From Zerene cesonia (lineage: Eukaryota > Arthropoda > Insecta > Lepidoptera > Pieridae), in contig NC_052119.1 of assembly GCF_012273895.1 (NCBI RefSeq), positions 7,821,990 to 7,885,989 on the forward strand: 64,000 bases of DNA. Direction: 5' to 3'. The position numbers and the translations under genes were made by a program. The notes beneath the pieces are model-generated. The model saw nothing but the letters and a program-made list of their open reading frames with translations, was not told the origin of the DNA and did no database searches. Below are positions 1 to 12,800 of the stretch, piece after piece. Each line of letters opens with the position of its first letter. The stretch's first letter is position 1.

Positions 1-3000
1 TTTCTTTAAAACATTACAGTAAAACAATGCGTGAAATTACCGAACAGAAATCTGGTCCAATAGTCCAAACTGTACATAAACCAATATAACAGCGCCCGTT
101 ATCTGCATGTTACGTGACACTGAGTAAGTTCAATTTGTAGCAGACAATATTGCCAAATGCTAAAACACGGGACAAAAGACAATTGCACGTGCGGTCGGCT
201 ATCCGATAATTTACAACCATTACTCATAGAGTGACGTAATTGGCGACAAGTTCTCACAATTCTTGGGCAAAAACGAATGACAAAAACATAAGACAAGAGC
301 ACAATTCTTAAAAGACATGTGTCAAAACTGGCTAAAGAAATGTCAAGTTAATGTCGAGATTGTCTGGTAATTTGTAATATAATATTATGTTAACATTACC
401 TAATGCTGTGTATATATCCTGTATAAATAGATTAGGACTTTAATAATATTAACAAACCTTCCCTCAACTACTCTCATTGCACATTTGTTTTAAAGAAGTC
501 TTTAGAAGCGAGCATGACAAGATTTCAAATAACGTCGTTTGGGTAAAGTACGTGGATACATAAGTGATTCACCAATGGTAAGAATTCAACATCCACGATT
601 CTACAAAGGGCACAGAGATCGATAGCTAATAATACAATACGATTTCTCAATATCACGAATAAGCAGAACGGCGCATACTCATCGACCACAAAACATTTGT
701 CTCTAAAATGATAAATAAACACCGAAATACAAAATAACCGCGGCATAATATAATACTTCCATTAAAAAGTGATAGATACAAATTACCGAGATCGATATAG
801 ACATACTTAGTGAATGAGACTGAGTGTTATCTAAGAGGAAATGAATCAGAGTTTGACTATCCCAATACTGGCATTAAGACGTGATTACCAACTCAAAATA
901 ATGTAAAGACATTAATATTATACGGAATATATAAGACTGGTTAAGAGTACTGTTTTAAAAATACCACCAATGTCACGATACATAGATTACGTATATTTGC
1001 CCAATAAAAATTTGGGTTCACAAAAATGTCGAGTGAGCAGCATTCGGACTTTTTAAAGCACTCATTCGTCACTTAGAACGGCGTGCTGATGACGAGATCC
1101 ACTCGAAATACCGGCGTCAGGTCCTGAGCATTACAACAGTGTGACATAAAACAACCACCTACGATTACTCATTAATTATAACAGAAGGCACTTGAACTCG
1201 CCCCCCACGTTTGATCTAAAAAAGGGCGCCTCGAGCGTCAACAGTGAATGTTCGGTGTCAAAAGTTTTGCATTGCCCAACGTATGGTCCTAACAAAACAA
1301 GAGTCGGAATACTCGTACAGACCTGCCTTTTGTCGGCCGCTACTATTAGAACGAATTGCCGTACGTGCTCCGGGATAATTCTTTCTCTCTCTCTCTCTTT
1401 TCACTTTATTACCTTCAGCTTCGCACTACTTTTGTTTGCTTTACAAGTCGCGTCCGCAGCGACTACCGTTGGAATTCTAAATCGTCGCACATTGTACAAA
1501 AACGGACGAAATTCCTTTTTAAACCCTCGACCACTCCAATTAAACGTACTTTCGATCGAAAATGACGAGTTATTAAGGGCATTTTATATCAAGAAGATGA
1601 GATAGCTTAGCTTTACTGATAAGGTTGACGTAGTAGAGTCGTATGTGACGTAGGAGAAATACTTTCACTTTTAAATTGCTATTATCATAACATACGTATA
1701 GTCGTACCAAATTTTAATTTAAAACATTGTGATTTCATATACCTATATAGTAACTTACAAAATGTACAAGTCCATACGACCTAAAATGTTCCTTTTCTAT
1801 AATAAACAATTAAAACATACACATTAAGAAACACGAGACCAACAAAAATCTAATTTAATACGAAAAGTTTGGAAAAATTGAGTAACAACTCCTATTTTTT
1901 TATATAAAAGCAAAGCAAGCAAATCACAATAAAACAGAAAACACAAAACATATCAAACTTCACACGCACATCGCGGGCGATCGTTAATTTAAACACTTTT
2001 TATCCCAATGCCGATGGAACAAGTCGAGTGGTTCAGTTTATTCGCAAACAAAATATATTTGAAAATGCTCTCTCCGAATCAGATGCTGGCACTACGTTTT
2101 AGCTGAAGTCGTGAGAAGAGATTTATGATAGGCTATAGACAAACTGGCGAAGTTATCCCTGATAAGATTAGAGGCAAAAACAGTTTCAACCGAGAACATT
2201 ACTTACCAATCGTCCGTTGTGATACACTTTATTTCCACATAATTTTTGTTCTATGACGCGGCAGTTAGATAATGTTTGTTTAGTGGGGCCAGTACTGAAT
2301 CGGAACTTCTTGATCTTGATAATCTCTTGAATTATATGGCAAATAAAATGTATTGGCGTGCGATAATACTAAGAGGGTCATGTAGTTTATTTTTCCTTAA
2401 ATGGATACAAAACAACTTCCTTTACCAAAAGTTAATTCCCCTATTAATTGACCAACCTCTAACATTAATAAAGACATTTGAAATTCTCTTAGGTTTTACT
2501 TTCAAATGACTCATCACTGCGAGCAAGCACGACAGAAGACGTCATAAATTATGCAACAACAATACAAATAGTTTTGTTTGAGCAATCTTATCTAAAATAT
2601 ATTTGTTGTACTTTATCTGCGCCACTGTAACAACTGTATCAGCAAATTGTTCAAACAATAACTAAATAATTCGAATTAGCCACGCTCGCCTGTCAGTCAA
2701 CATCATGACTTCGGAATTTCTGGAACGTTATCCATTTGTCATTTATTTATGGATAAACAACTTTAAATGTTGTATTTTGATAGGATAATTCCAGAATTGT
2801 ATTTATGGCAATTATAAACATACAATACCTTATTGATTGTTTTTTTCTTTATGAGTATGGAAATATCATACGAAACTTAGTTCCTTAATAATCTAAGTAA
2901 GTAAGTATTGGTTGGTGCAAGCATAAAAAACAAAAATGCGTCTATTACGTGATAGATCGAAATAATGTCTCATTCGAATGTAAATAAAGAAAATCCAATC

Positions 3001-5149
3001 ATTAGACCACGAAATTTAGATCACGAAATGAGACACCGTATGCAAATACGGACGTAACACGCCTCGGCAACAATTCATGTGACATAAAAGAAAATCATTT
3101 GATTGCGATCAAAAGCCGGCGAAATTTGTGAGACTGCGCACAAAACAAATTAGATTCGCATTAATGAAACGTGAGTTTGTGAACGGATCTAATAGGCGCC
3201 GAACAAAGACGGAGTTGAAAATACGGAAAAATAGATCTCGATTTTAGCGGCAATTATATAGAATGGGGGCTATCAAAGTTGAAAATGGCATGAAACAAAA
3301 CTGGTCACGTAGGAGCCGGGCCCTGGGGTCCGCTCGGTTAAAACTTTGGAAACGATGCATCGCTGTTATTAACGCATCGCACGCCTTTGTTGTTGTACAA
3401 TAGAAGCAAAATTGTGGCAGTTTTTACAACGCAACGGTCAGGTAACATTTTTTGTGTTTTCATTGCGATTAGAGATCGTTCGTCAGTAGATCTATTTCGG
3501 ACGCATAAGATTATTAGCACGTTGTTATATTTATATCAGTCAGATCTCTGTTAATTACGACCAGTACTTCATTAACAGTAGTTTGTAATTTAAAGCATCA
3601 AAATAATATAAGATTTGAGAATAAAACATTGGACAAACTGCAATAATTTGTAAAACGGATGGCTAATGAATAACCGGAAAATATACTTACGTTATATAAC
3701 ATTAGTTCGTAGCGTAGCAAATTCGTCACCATAGGTAAGTATATTAAACAAGAATATAAACTTGTACAATTTGGACAGTAACAATTTACCCTCGTTAAAT
3801 TTAATATGTTTGTACAGACTCAGCGTATATCATTAGAGTTAATACCGGTACCTATTTTATTGTTTAATGAGACAACTCAGACTATTTATAGAGAGAATAT
3901 AAAAGTGGCATTAGAACTTAGTGTGAATAGTGTCGGTCAGTTTATGGGTGTCGTAAAATTTCGACAAAACAATATTGAGGTTTCGGAGTGAATTATACTA
4001 TTTCCCGTGTGTGTTTTTCAAAATGATATATTACGCAAAGAGCAATAATTTATATAAAAATTATTGCTTTTGAACTGTCTCGTTTAGATGGATCCAACAT
4101 CGCGGGATGTAAATTTTGTCTATCATAATATATGGCATACATTTATGTAAAAAACTGAAATTTACGATGATAAAATTTTAAATACAGTAACACAATTATT
4201 ATGCCATGAGGCAATAATAATATTCAATTCACGTCCCATTACAAATATATTGAAATGGAAAGGTTAATTTAGTACAAACAACGAAGCATGTCAGTAGCGC
4301 GCAAGGTCGTAATATGAGGGGAATGCAAATACTACAAAATTTATGATGTTTTGTACTTCAAATATTCCTTACAAGTACTATCATAAACAAACCTACCTAA
4401 TGGAAACACTGTTTCTTTTATTTATCAGAATTTGATCGGCTATTAAACATATTTATCATGACAGCTTACATCGCTTTACTTCTTGTATGCATAGTATATG
4501 TACTGACAAGATGAGTACTACTTCTCATATACATAATAAAAGATACAACAAACCAAAACCAGTAGCTGTTTATATGACTTCAAATTTAATAGTTTTATAC
4601 GGGATAGATATAACCAGAATGCTTACAACACGATAATATCTAAGGTACAGTTGAAGCAGCAGAAAGCTTACGATAAGTTGTTAGAACTCTAAAACATACC
4701 GCAGTCTCTAGTCCCCTCTCCTGAGTAAAACATCACACGTTCATCACTAAGCAATTCCAAAGCCTCCGGAATAATCTTCCTTCCAACCATCAATACAGTT
4801 ATGAATGACAGACACACGAAAGAAGCTTATCAAAGATCACATAACGCAAACATCAGCGCGATTGAGGCCAGAGCAATTAATCACGAAGGGACGTCTAACC
4901 GCAAAAAAGGATTTCTCGCCCGTTACACAGAACCCATTCAATAAGCGGACAAAAACTGGTGACGAGTATGATGTAACTAGGAACTGGTACATTGAAGAGG
5001 CACCACATATAATAATCATTAGGTACCTATTGATAAGAAATCATGTCATCGGTTTTATTGAAATTGCATTTAATTTATTTGAACCGCAACAGTACAGTAA
5101 AACAAATAATATTTACTTGTTCAATTATTAATAATAATTTTATAATGTC
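1..5149. other. Gene desert, left part
   Basis: AT-rich with no supported gene. A pyrimidine run (TC)n lies at about 1384-1400. A 10-bp-stem hairpin (AGCAATAATT at 4041-4050 with 4060-4069) and a GC-richer patch at about 3060-3340 are the only structures I note. Confidence 0.6.
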
Positions 5150-5420
5150 GCAGTCGAGCACACGCTTTTGCACAAAATAGGCCAGCTCGCACCGGGGAAG
5201 GAAACATGCCCCTACAGGAGATCGACGTGAAATAGTAGCATACATATAATTTCGTTCGGTGAGCGAGGAAGCTGGAGGCACGTATTTTTTCCACCCGTCC
5301 CAGTTCATTCCTTTAAACCTCTACCAATTTCCAATCCCTTAACCCTTAAAAGCATGCAAGCTCTGTAAACATTCTTAAGCGGCGATGATGACTTACCATC
5401 AGGCAAAAAATACCTAAAAA
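5150..5420 (+). mobile_element. Decayed LINE/SINE 3' end (RTE-like), copy A
   Basis: Shares GGCCAGCTCGCACCGGGGAAG, GACGTGAAATAGTAGCAT and TTTCGTTCGGTG-type blocks with a second copy at 24248. Ends in the phrase TTACCATCAGGCAAAAAATA, typical of RTE-type 3' ends in Lepidoptera (recalled, not searched). No reverse transcriptase remains. Confidence 0.55.
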
Positions 5421-6296
5421 ATAATATAAGGATTGCCGTGCTCAGTGGCAGTATGGCGGTTTATTGCAGCAATTTTCGAAAGTAAAACTTCTAACTGGGA
5501 ATTCCAGGAACTCAAGAGATCTGAATAAATTCCATGATCCAATAATCAAATATGTCAATAAAAACTAAAATTTATAAATTAGGTATTATATTTTACTCAG
5601 TAAGCTGGTATTTACTGAATAGACGTACATTTGATAAGAGTTAAATAATCAAAAAACATTTAACATACTCGTAAATTCTACCAGGAAGAGACAATGTATC
5701 ATCGAACAAATGAGGCGGCTAGTAGTCGGGTTCTCAATTTTACACTTTCGTTTATTATACAGAGTCTATATACTTACAGAACTAACATTTATATGGTGAC
5801 ATAAAAATGCTATTGTTAGATACTTGTGCAGTTGCATTCATAATCAGAGAAAGGCTATAAATTTCAGCACAAGCCTAGAGAATCTTCCTTCTCCTTTATT
5901 TCCTAGTCTAAGCAGATATACAATGCCATTTATGAAATCGCCCATAACAAATCCACATAGAAATTCAACACCTCTCTTCAGCTGACTAAAGACAGCTCTA
6001 TTTATTGCTAGTTGTACAATGCTTTTCGTATCTCACGTGAGATTTCATTGCTACCATCAAAATATTGAGAGTTAACTAGATGTAACCATGTAAACGCTAT
6101 AAATATGGCCGTAGCAACCGCTGATCTGTGATTGTAATGAACCCGCCGAGTCACGACGGACCCCGCTCACATTCTTCCAACGAGCGGAATGGTAGCAGAG
6201 TCGATAGTGCGGCTAATGACGCTTTATCGCGTATTCAAGTTTTGTTATTGATGCGATAGATGATATAACTTAGATAATTATAATATTCAGTAATTG
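5421..6296. other. Intergenic, nothing identified
   Basis: AT-rich unique-looking sequence. I see no gene, RNA or repeat. Confidence 0.5.
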
Positions 6297-6314
6297 ACAC
6301 ACACACACACACAC
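6297..6314. repeat. (AC)9 microsatellite
   Basis: Nine uninterrupted AC units. Confidence 0.9.
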
Positions 6315-6417
6315 AATTCAGTCTGTACACAAATTTTACAATTTTATAAACTTCTGAATATGATAATACCTGCTTTAAGATGTTTGTTGATTTTTCATTA
6401 TCCAGTAATGACAAAGC

Positions 6418-6562
6418 TCATCATCATCATCATCAGCCCCACGTTCCCACTGCTGGGACACAGGCCTCCTATGAGGGTTCAGGCCATAATCCACCACGCT
6501 GGCCAAGTGCGGGTTGGCAGATGTCACATGTCGTCGAACTTTTGATTCTTGGACATGCCGGT
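6418..6562 (-). mobile_element. SINE-like repeat, copy 1 of an inverted pair
   Basis: Starts with (CAT)n, then CAGCCC, CGTTCCCACTGCTGGGACAC and AGGCCTCCTATGAGGGTTCAGG, and continues to the GACATGCCGG block. Similarity to lepidopteran sequence may run on to about 6635. Read on the minus strand it ends in a (GAT)n tail. Truncated: the tRNA-like head I associate with this family is absent. Confidence 0.65.
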
Positions 6563-6670
6563 TTCCTCACGATGTTTTCCTTCACCGTTTTAAGCAGTGG
6601 TGATGTTATCCACCGGGCGAGCGTGCAAGAAAAAAATTGATTTTTTCGATTTATCTGCGCGTATAGATAA

Positions 6671-6816
6671 CCGACATGTCTAAGAAGTAAAAGTTCGACG
6701 ACATGTGCCAACATCTGCCAACTCGCAATTGGCAAGCGTCGTTGGTTATGGCCTGAGCCCCTCATAGGAGGCCTGGGTCCCAGCAGTGGGAACATATATG
6801 GGCTGATGATGATGAT
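6671..6816 (+). mobile_element. SINE-like repeat, copy 2 of an inverted pair
   Basis: Approximate reverse complement of 6418-6562 with many scattered differences, ending in GGGCTGATGATGATGAT. The two copies are head to head with about 108 bp between them. Confidence 0.65.
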
Positions 6817-8715
6817 ATTCATATTTCCGAAACTGCATGCAATTGCATCCCCTATGCGACAACGAAGAATCACACATAGATACATGACATAAGAAAAATA
6901 ATTGTTGCAATCGAAACTAATTATAAACGCAACGTTCAAAGCGCTCATATTCGTGTACACTTAATTCATTCACACAGCACGGCGACCTTGAACCAAATCC
7001 CCATTCAGTTAATTTAACGGTTCACTTTCATAACATCATGCACTTTTTACTCTTTTGTAAATGTATCTTGTTCGCTAACACGACCTAACCTAACCGGGCA
7101 CGGTTATTATGCGGCGGCGGAGTATGCGCCGAACAAAAAAGTGTGTCGAATCGGACACAATGCTTGCGGCCGGCCTTTGCTATGGACATAAATGATCTTC
7201 CAAAAACAATAACCGTCCCCTTTTATTATTTTTTACGACATCATTCGGAACAAGATCGACATTGTTCTTATTTCCATAAAATATCACAAAAAAATAACAT
7301 AATTTTTGTGTTCTTAACAGGTATACTCCAATAAATGGTCGAAATGAAATGGGGTTTACCCCACGCAGGCTTCATAAAATTTTGATTATTTATTGAAAAA
7401 AAAACATGCCCTTGCGTGTGTGAAACGTTTCTCTACTATTTTACCTCTACCTATTCGTACTACATAGTTATAAACAATACATTAAAAAAAAATATACGAT
7501 TGCCCAAAACATACGCCTCATTCTAATTTAATATTCAAACTAATTTTCATAATTTTATCCCATTATTTTTACTCAACCAAATAATTCATAAATTAAATTT
7601 TAACGAACATAGAATTTTACCATATCATACAACCTATTATTAGGATAAACTTCTACATACATAAAATTTTTATCTACGAATAATACACCTAACGAATAAT
7701 ATACATATTGTCCATAATACAATGTGTTTTATCATTGTATGAATTTATTTTTCGACGAACAAAAAACATTAAACGTTATTACAACAGCAGAATGATCACT
7801 ACACTGAATTCAATTACGGAGGGAATATTTAACATAAATATTGCGCACATCCAATATGGACTCGATATCACTAGAGGCGTTAAAGTAAATGGAATCAGAA
7901 TTTTAATCAAACGATATCATTATTTTATACAAAACACAATTATTGTATTAAAAACACAATTGATGTGCAGTTGATACTGGCAAATGCAATCCGTTGACGT
8001 CTAAATATCATTAGGCGATAAAGTTTTAATTTTATTTTCTGTGTTCCCAAAACAATTGTTTATTATGGCATGTATTGTAACTCAATAACTATGTATTAAT
8101 GTATTATAACAATAACTCTTTACGAACAGAAAATCAAAAGGCATATCAACCAAACCATCAAAACTCACAAAAACTCTTACCTACCTCTTTATAGAGGAAT
8201 CTATAAAAAAGTATACTTTACCACGTGCCTATTCGCATTTGGATACAGAAATTACTAAGAGTCGAATAGCGAAAACGAAATCCACCATCGACTGTACCAG
8301 TATAAGAGCAAGATAAATCTATCAAACGTATTCAACATTCACGATTACGCCCATTACGATTGATACAACGTTTATTTGTGTTCATAATCACAATTTCACG
8401 CGTACTTACTGACGAGATCAAACACGTTAAACTGTTAGTCACGCTGTCCGTTTTTATGTATATATGAGGTTCACACGTGCATTTATAAGCTCTCAGGGGG
8501 GGATCGTTAATATTTCTAATTAATGCTTTCATGCGCTGCAGATGTACTGCCGTTATATAAGAGCTAATAGGAACCGACATGTCCCAGTTCGACAGTTCCA
8601 TACACGAACCCTAGTATGCCTTGGCTATTACAATCATAATATAATTGTATAATACAAACATTGCAAAAGATTAAGAAGAATTCACTGCTGATAATCCTAT
8701 CCTATTCTACTTATA
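6817..8715. other. Intergenic, nothing identified
   Basis: Mostly very AT-rich. A GC-richer patch lies at about 7080-7190. No supported feature. Confidence 0.5.
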
Positions 8716-8923
8716 TCCTACTAATATCATAAATGCGAAAGTTTGTAAGAATGTGTGTGTGTGTGTGTGTTTGTTGCTCTTTCACGCAAAAACTACAGAA
8801 CCGATTGCAATGAAATTTGGTACGTAGACAGCTGGACAACTGGAATAACATAAAGGCAATTTTTTATTCCGATATTCCTACGGGATACGGACTTACGCGG
8901 GTTAAGCCGCGGGGCGCAGCTAG
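8716..8923 (+). mobile_element. Complete short non-autonomous Helitron (Lep1-like)
   Basis: 208 bp beginning TCCTACTAATAT and ending GCAGCTAG, flanked by A (8715) and T (8924) as expected for Helitron insertion between A and T. A hairpin (5-bp stem 8896-8900/8907-8911, loop GTTAAG) lies 12 nt from the 3' end. A (GT)n run sits inside at about 8753-8770. No coding capacity. The Lep1 family name is from memory of Lepidoptera repeats. Confidence 0.8.
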
Positions 8924-9738
8924 TGATGAAATAAATAAAAGAGTACAAAAATATGTTATCAGTGGATTTGTGCATTTTACATGTATTAATATATTCTAGA
9001 CTATGTTATGAGGGAATCAAAGAGCATTTTTGGGATTGCGTAAATTGACCGTGACTTATAACACTCCACACTCGCCTACAGTGCCATGAGTGGGTATGCG
9101 GTAAACAAAAATTCTAGTCTGAAAGACAATAGAGAGCATCGTTATCTAAAACGCGTGATACAACCACGCAGAGCCAAATAAACGTCCCGTGAAGCCATAA
9201 ACCCAGGCCACGGTAATTCCAAAGGACGCCTATAAATTCTTTATTTTATTATTGTAGGCATATATTTAATTCTAAAAGCGTTCGCGCTGTTTCCTTTTTG
9301 TCACATAAACATGGAATTTATAGTGAATTTTATAGGACGTGTAATCAGCGTCGAAGATGATATATTAAAACACTAATGAGCGTCGATAATGGCCGGCGGT
9401 GATGTAAACAAGCCATCAATTAGCATTCCGAAATGTTGATTATTCATCGGAACTTGTCTGAAAACTCAACTATTATTTATATTCTCGTATCATATTTTTT
9501 TATTATCGTGACTAAATTAATTAAGTACAATTTATTTTATTTCCGATTGTACATTTTTTCTATATCGGCCAACTGAGCTGGTGGTTCGCCTGATCGTAGT
9601 ATAGGATCACCGGCGCCCGTGTATATGCGTTACCCGTTGTTGTCGTTAAGGGATATGGAAAGGATTGACGATGAGAATAAAAGAATGGACTGGGACCATC
9701 GAACCGAATTTGTGCGTGCTCGACTCCCACATTGCTAA
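8924..9738. other. Intergenic between two Helitron copies
   Basis: No supported feature. Separates an intact and a truncated Helitron of the same family. Confidence 0.5.
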
Positions 9739-9883
9739 TCCTACAAATATTATAAATGCGAAAGTTTGTAAGGATGTGTGTGTGTGTTTGTTGCTCTTTC
9801 ACGCAAAAACTACAGAACCGATTGCAATGAAATTTGGTACGTAGATAGCTGGACAACTGGAATAACATAAAGGCTACTTTTTT
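9739..9883 (+). mobile_element. 3'-truncated Helitron, same family as the copy at 8716
   Basis: Begins TCCTACAAATAT after an A, as a Helitron 5' end should. It matches the 8716 copy closely through the stretch about the ungapped phrase ACCGATTGCAATGAAATTTGG, then stops at about 9883. The 3' hairpin and CTAG end are missing. It also has a (GT)n run. Confidence 0.7.
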
Positions 9884-12800
9884 CAAATTAATTATGTAAT
9901 TGCCTTAAACATAACCACTTCTTCCAATGCGTTTTTGTAGTTACGAGCTTCTCAAGAATCTCGATTAGGTTTAGCCCAAACAACATTAAAGTTTCACAGA
10001 TTGACGTGACCCCCGTTTATACATGATTAACGCTGCCAGTACGATCTCTCACGCTAAAACGAGTTGCGAGAGCGATAACACTATTTAATATTTGTTTATT
10101 CTCGTATTACTACTATTATCTAAATACTCGAATCGATTAACACTAACATCATAAACATCGCATACTAAAAATGAGACGTACAAAAGCTGAAAATATCACA
10201 GTGCAACATTTCTTTTAATTCCTCAGTGTCCGAACGCAAAAACTGGCACAGTTCCTAGAGATTAAAATGTGTCATAATAGAGTGCGGCGGGCGAGCACAT
10301 AATAACTCCGGAACAGAAATGCAACTACACTGGCCTCCTTCCCTCAAATCCATATAATAGCGGACAATGCGAACGAACTTTTACAATCATGTTTACTTAT
10401 CGAACAATATGCGTAGGAGCCGCTTTATTATATTGTATACTGGATCGACAAATTTGATACTGTATAACTTTCACGGTGGATTTTCTTTGACTATTAACAT
10501 GCACTCACACTAGATGACTTTTCCGACCCTTATTATAACATCAGAAGGTAATATTTTGTAATAATTCTTCACAATAAATATAAATTATACTTATTGCATA
10601 CCTATTGTACTTTAATCACTGGTAATCTATTTAAATTTTATGTTATTATATTACTGAAATAACCACGCCAATTTTTATAATATAATCACACACACGACCC
10701 TTATCTAATTTCACTTTTTATTCAGAGTAACATATATTTCATCACAATATTATCATTCAAAATCAATTCAAGCAATAAATTTCCGTACCACAGTATCAAA
10801 ACGTGTTGAATTGCACACGAGGTTCTTAAGAATACAAGCGAAGAGGCACCAAAATAAACAGTTGCGCCGACATAATATAATATCGGACACAATGGCGCAC
10901 CCTACACGTCACCGAGCGTCACATTGAGCAGAAACACAAACATTTAAAATATAATCACACAATAATTCTCGGTCAAAAAATCGTGTCCACATACAATTAT
11001 CGTCGTCGGAGGCATAAGGCCGCGTTCACATCGCGAGCTATTAACGCGCGTTTGTAATTACGAAATCTATATAACGTACAACTTGACCCTTTATTGACGC
11101 GCGGAATGTTCTGCATGAATCGATTGTTTAGTACCCCTCTTGCTTCTATGTTTGCCATAAACAATGAGACTGATAAGGGCTGCTACAGTGACTGACTGAT
11201 ACAGTGGAAATAAATGTGAATTAACTATAATATGTCATATTTTACGTAAGACCTAACTAATCCAATTTATATATAAATGTTTCTATGTATTTTTTTCTTA
11301 TTTATATCGACAAAATCGCTTATAAGCTATTAGATGGCTCTTTACATTATCATTGTATGTTATGAAAATTTTAAAGGGCAATAAAGTTAATAAATATAAA
11401 GTAATGCTAAAGAAAGACATAACAGATAAATTATTAAAAACAAAAAAACGCAAGATATAAGGGCGTTTAAAAAGTACGTTTAACGCTTGTCGTATGAACA
11501 CAAAGCAACGAAGAGGCTGTATAAATGTAAACAGTGACCGGTGTTGAGATTTGAGAATCTAATGATACACGAAGAAATGCATTGTGTTGTATCGCAGGAT
11601 GTAATGTTTGTAATGGGTTCGGTCGATTTAGTAGGTATATGTATTTTTATGCTTTGAGCACACATGGTCGCTGGTCAACAATGATATGTTTATCTTCCTT
11701 GAGATAATTCAAAAGAACAAAGTATAATTAAACACACATAACTTGTTGATATGCCATATAACAGTTAACCTACTCTACAAGCTTTCATTCTGAATATCAA
11801 GAATGAAGCAGAACTTAGAGCACACCTTTGCTTTTTAATCTTAAACCGAACACGCTTACAATTCAAACATCGAATCTGCTAATATTATATCAGAATCGGA
11901 TGCACTTATTCCACAACGTTCAACATCCCAATAAAAACGATAGCTCATTGACAAATGACAGCCTGTTAGCTCAGGTGCTTTGACATAATGCAACATAAAC
12001 AAAGAGTGTTCGCCAACTATCATATTACATTGTCGATAATGCGTTATGAAACTTCAGTTTATTTAGGACGTGCACATTCCGCGCCAAAGGCATCCTTGCG
12101 CAAATGCCGTCTTAAGAATTTTGGATTTATATACAAATATAAATATGGGTAAATAAACATATTCCTAACTAAATATATCAGATTAATAGGTTTAATTTTT
12201 ATATTATTGAAAAATATTACCCGCCGTTTATTGAGGATATATTTATAAATAACGATTTATGATGTCTTCACCCTATAGGTGAAGACATCCGTAATAAAAA
12301 GATCTTACACGTGTAAGATCCAGCGATTTGTAAATTGTGTATTTAATCTCTGTTTGTACACATAAAAATTACTGTCCATTTTTGATGTACATAATATTTT
12401 TACCTACTTTATCTATACAAAAATTATGTGATAAGGTATATAATATATAAATTTTAATGATTAATGCTTTTCAGTTGTCGCAACTTTTTTAGTTAAACTC
12501 GCTACTAAAACTTGCTATACAACCCGATACAACTATTACAAACGAATCGATTAACAAAATTAGAGAATATTAATAACATATAAACGGTACCAAATGTCTA
12601 AGGCCGGCGACACACCGGCGACAGGTGTTCGGTATCACGCGCACCAACTGATGATATAAAAACATCACGATACCCCTTAATTCTGGATTTTTATTGCAGC
12701 CATCAATGTAGACACGTAAACGATGCGAACGACGCCGTTATTTCGAATCGATCTTATCTAAATCACTTATACAAAAATTAATAGTAAATTAAGACATATG

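Noticed and set aside
1192..1605. 137-codon frame on the plus strand
   Set aside because: Opens at TTG, includes a (TC)n-derived Leu/Ser run, and has no family resemblance.
4805..5131. 108-codon ATG frame on the plus strand
   Set aside because: No recognisable domain, an AT-rich low-complexity end, and no splice or expression context.
6469..6960. 163-codon frame on the minus strand
   Set aside because: It runs across both arms of the SINE inverted pair and opens at GTG, so it is repeat-derived.
7084..7095. CCTAACCTAACC, insect telomere unit
   Set aside because: Only about two and a half units; no array and no telomere-associated context.
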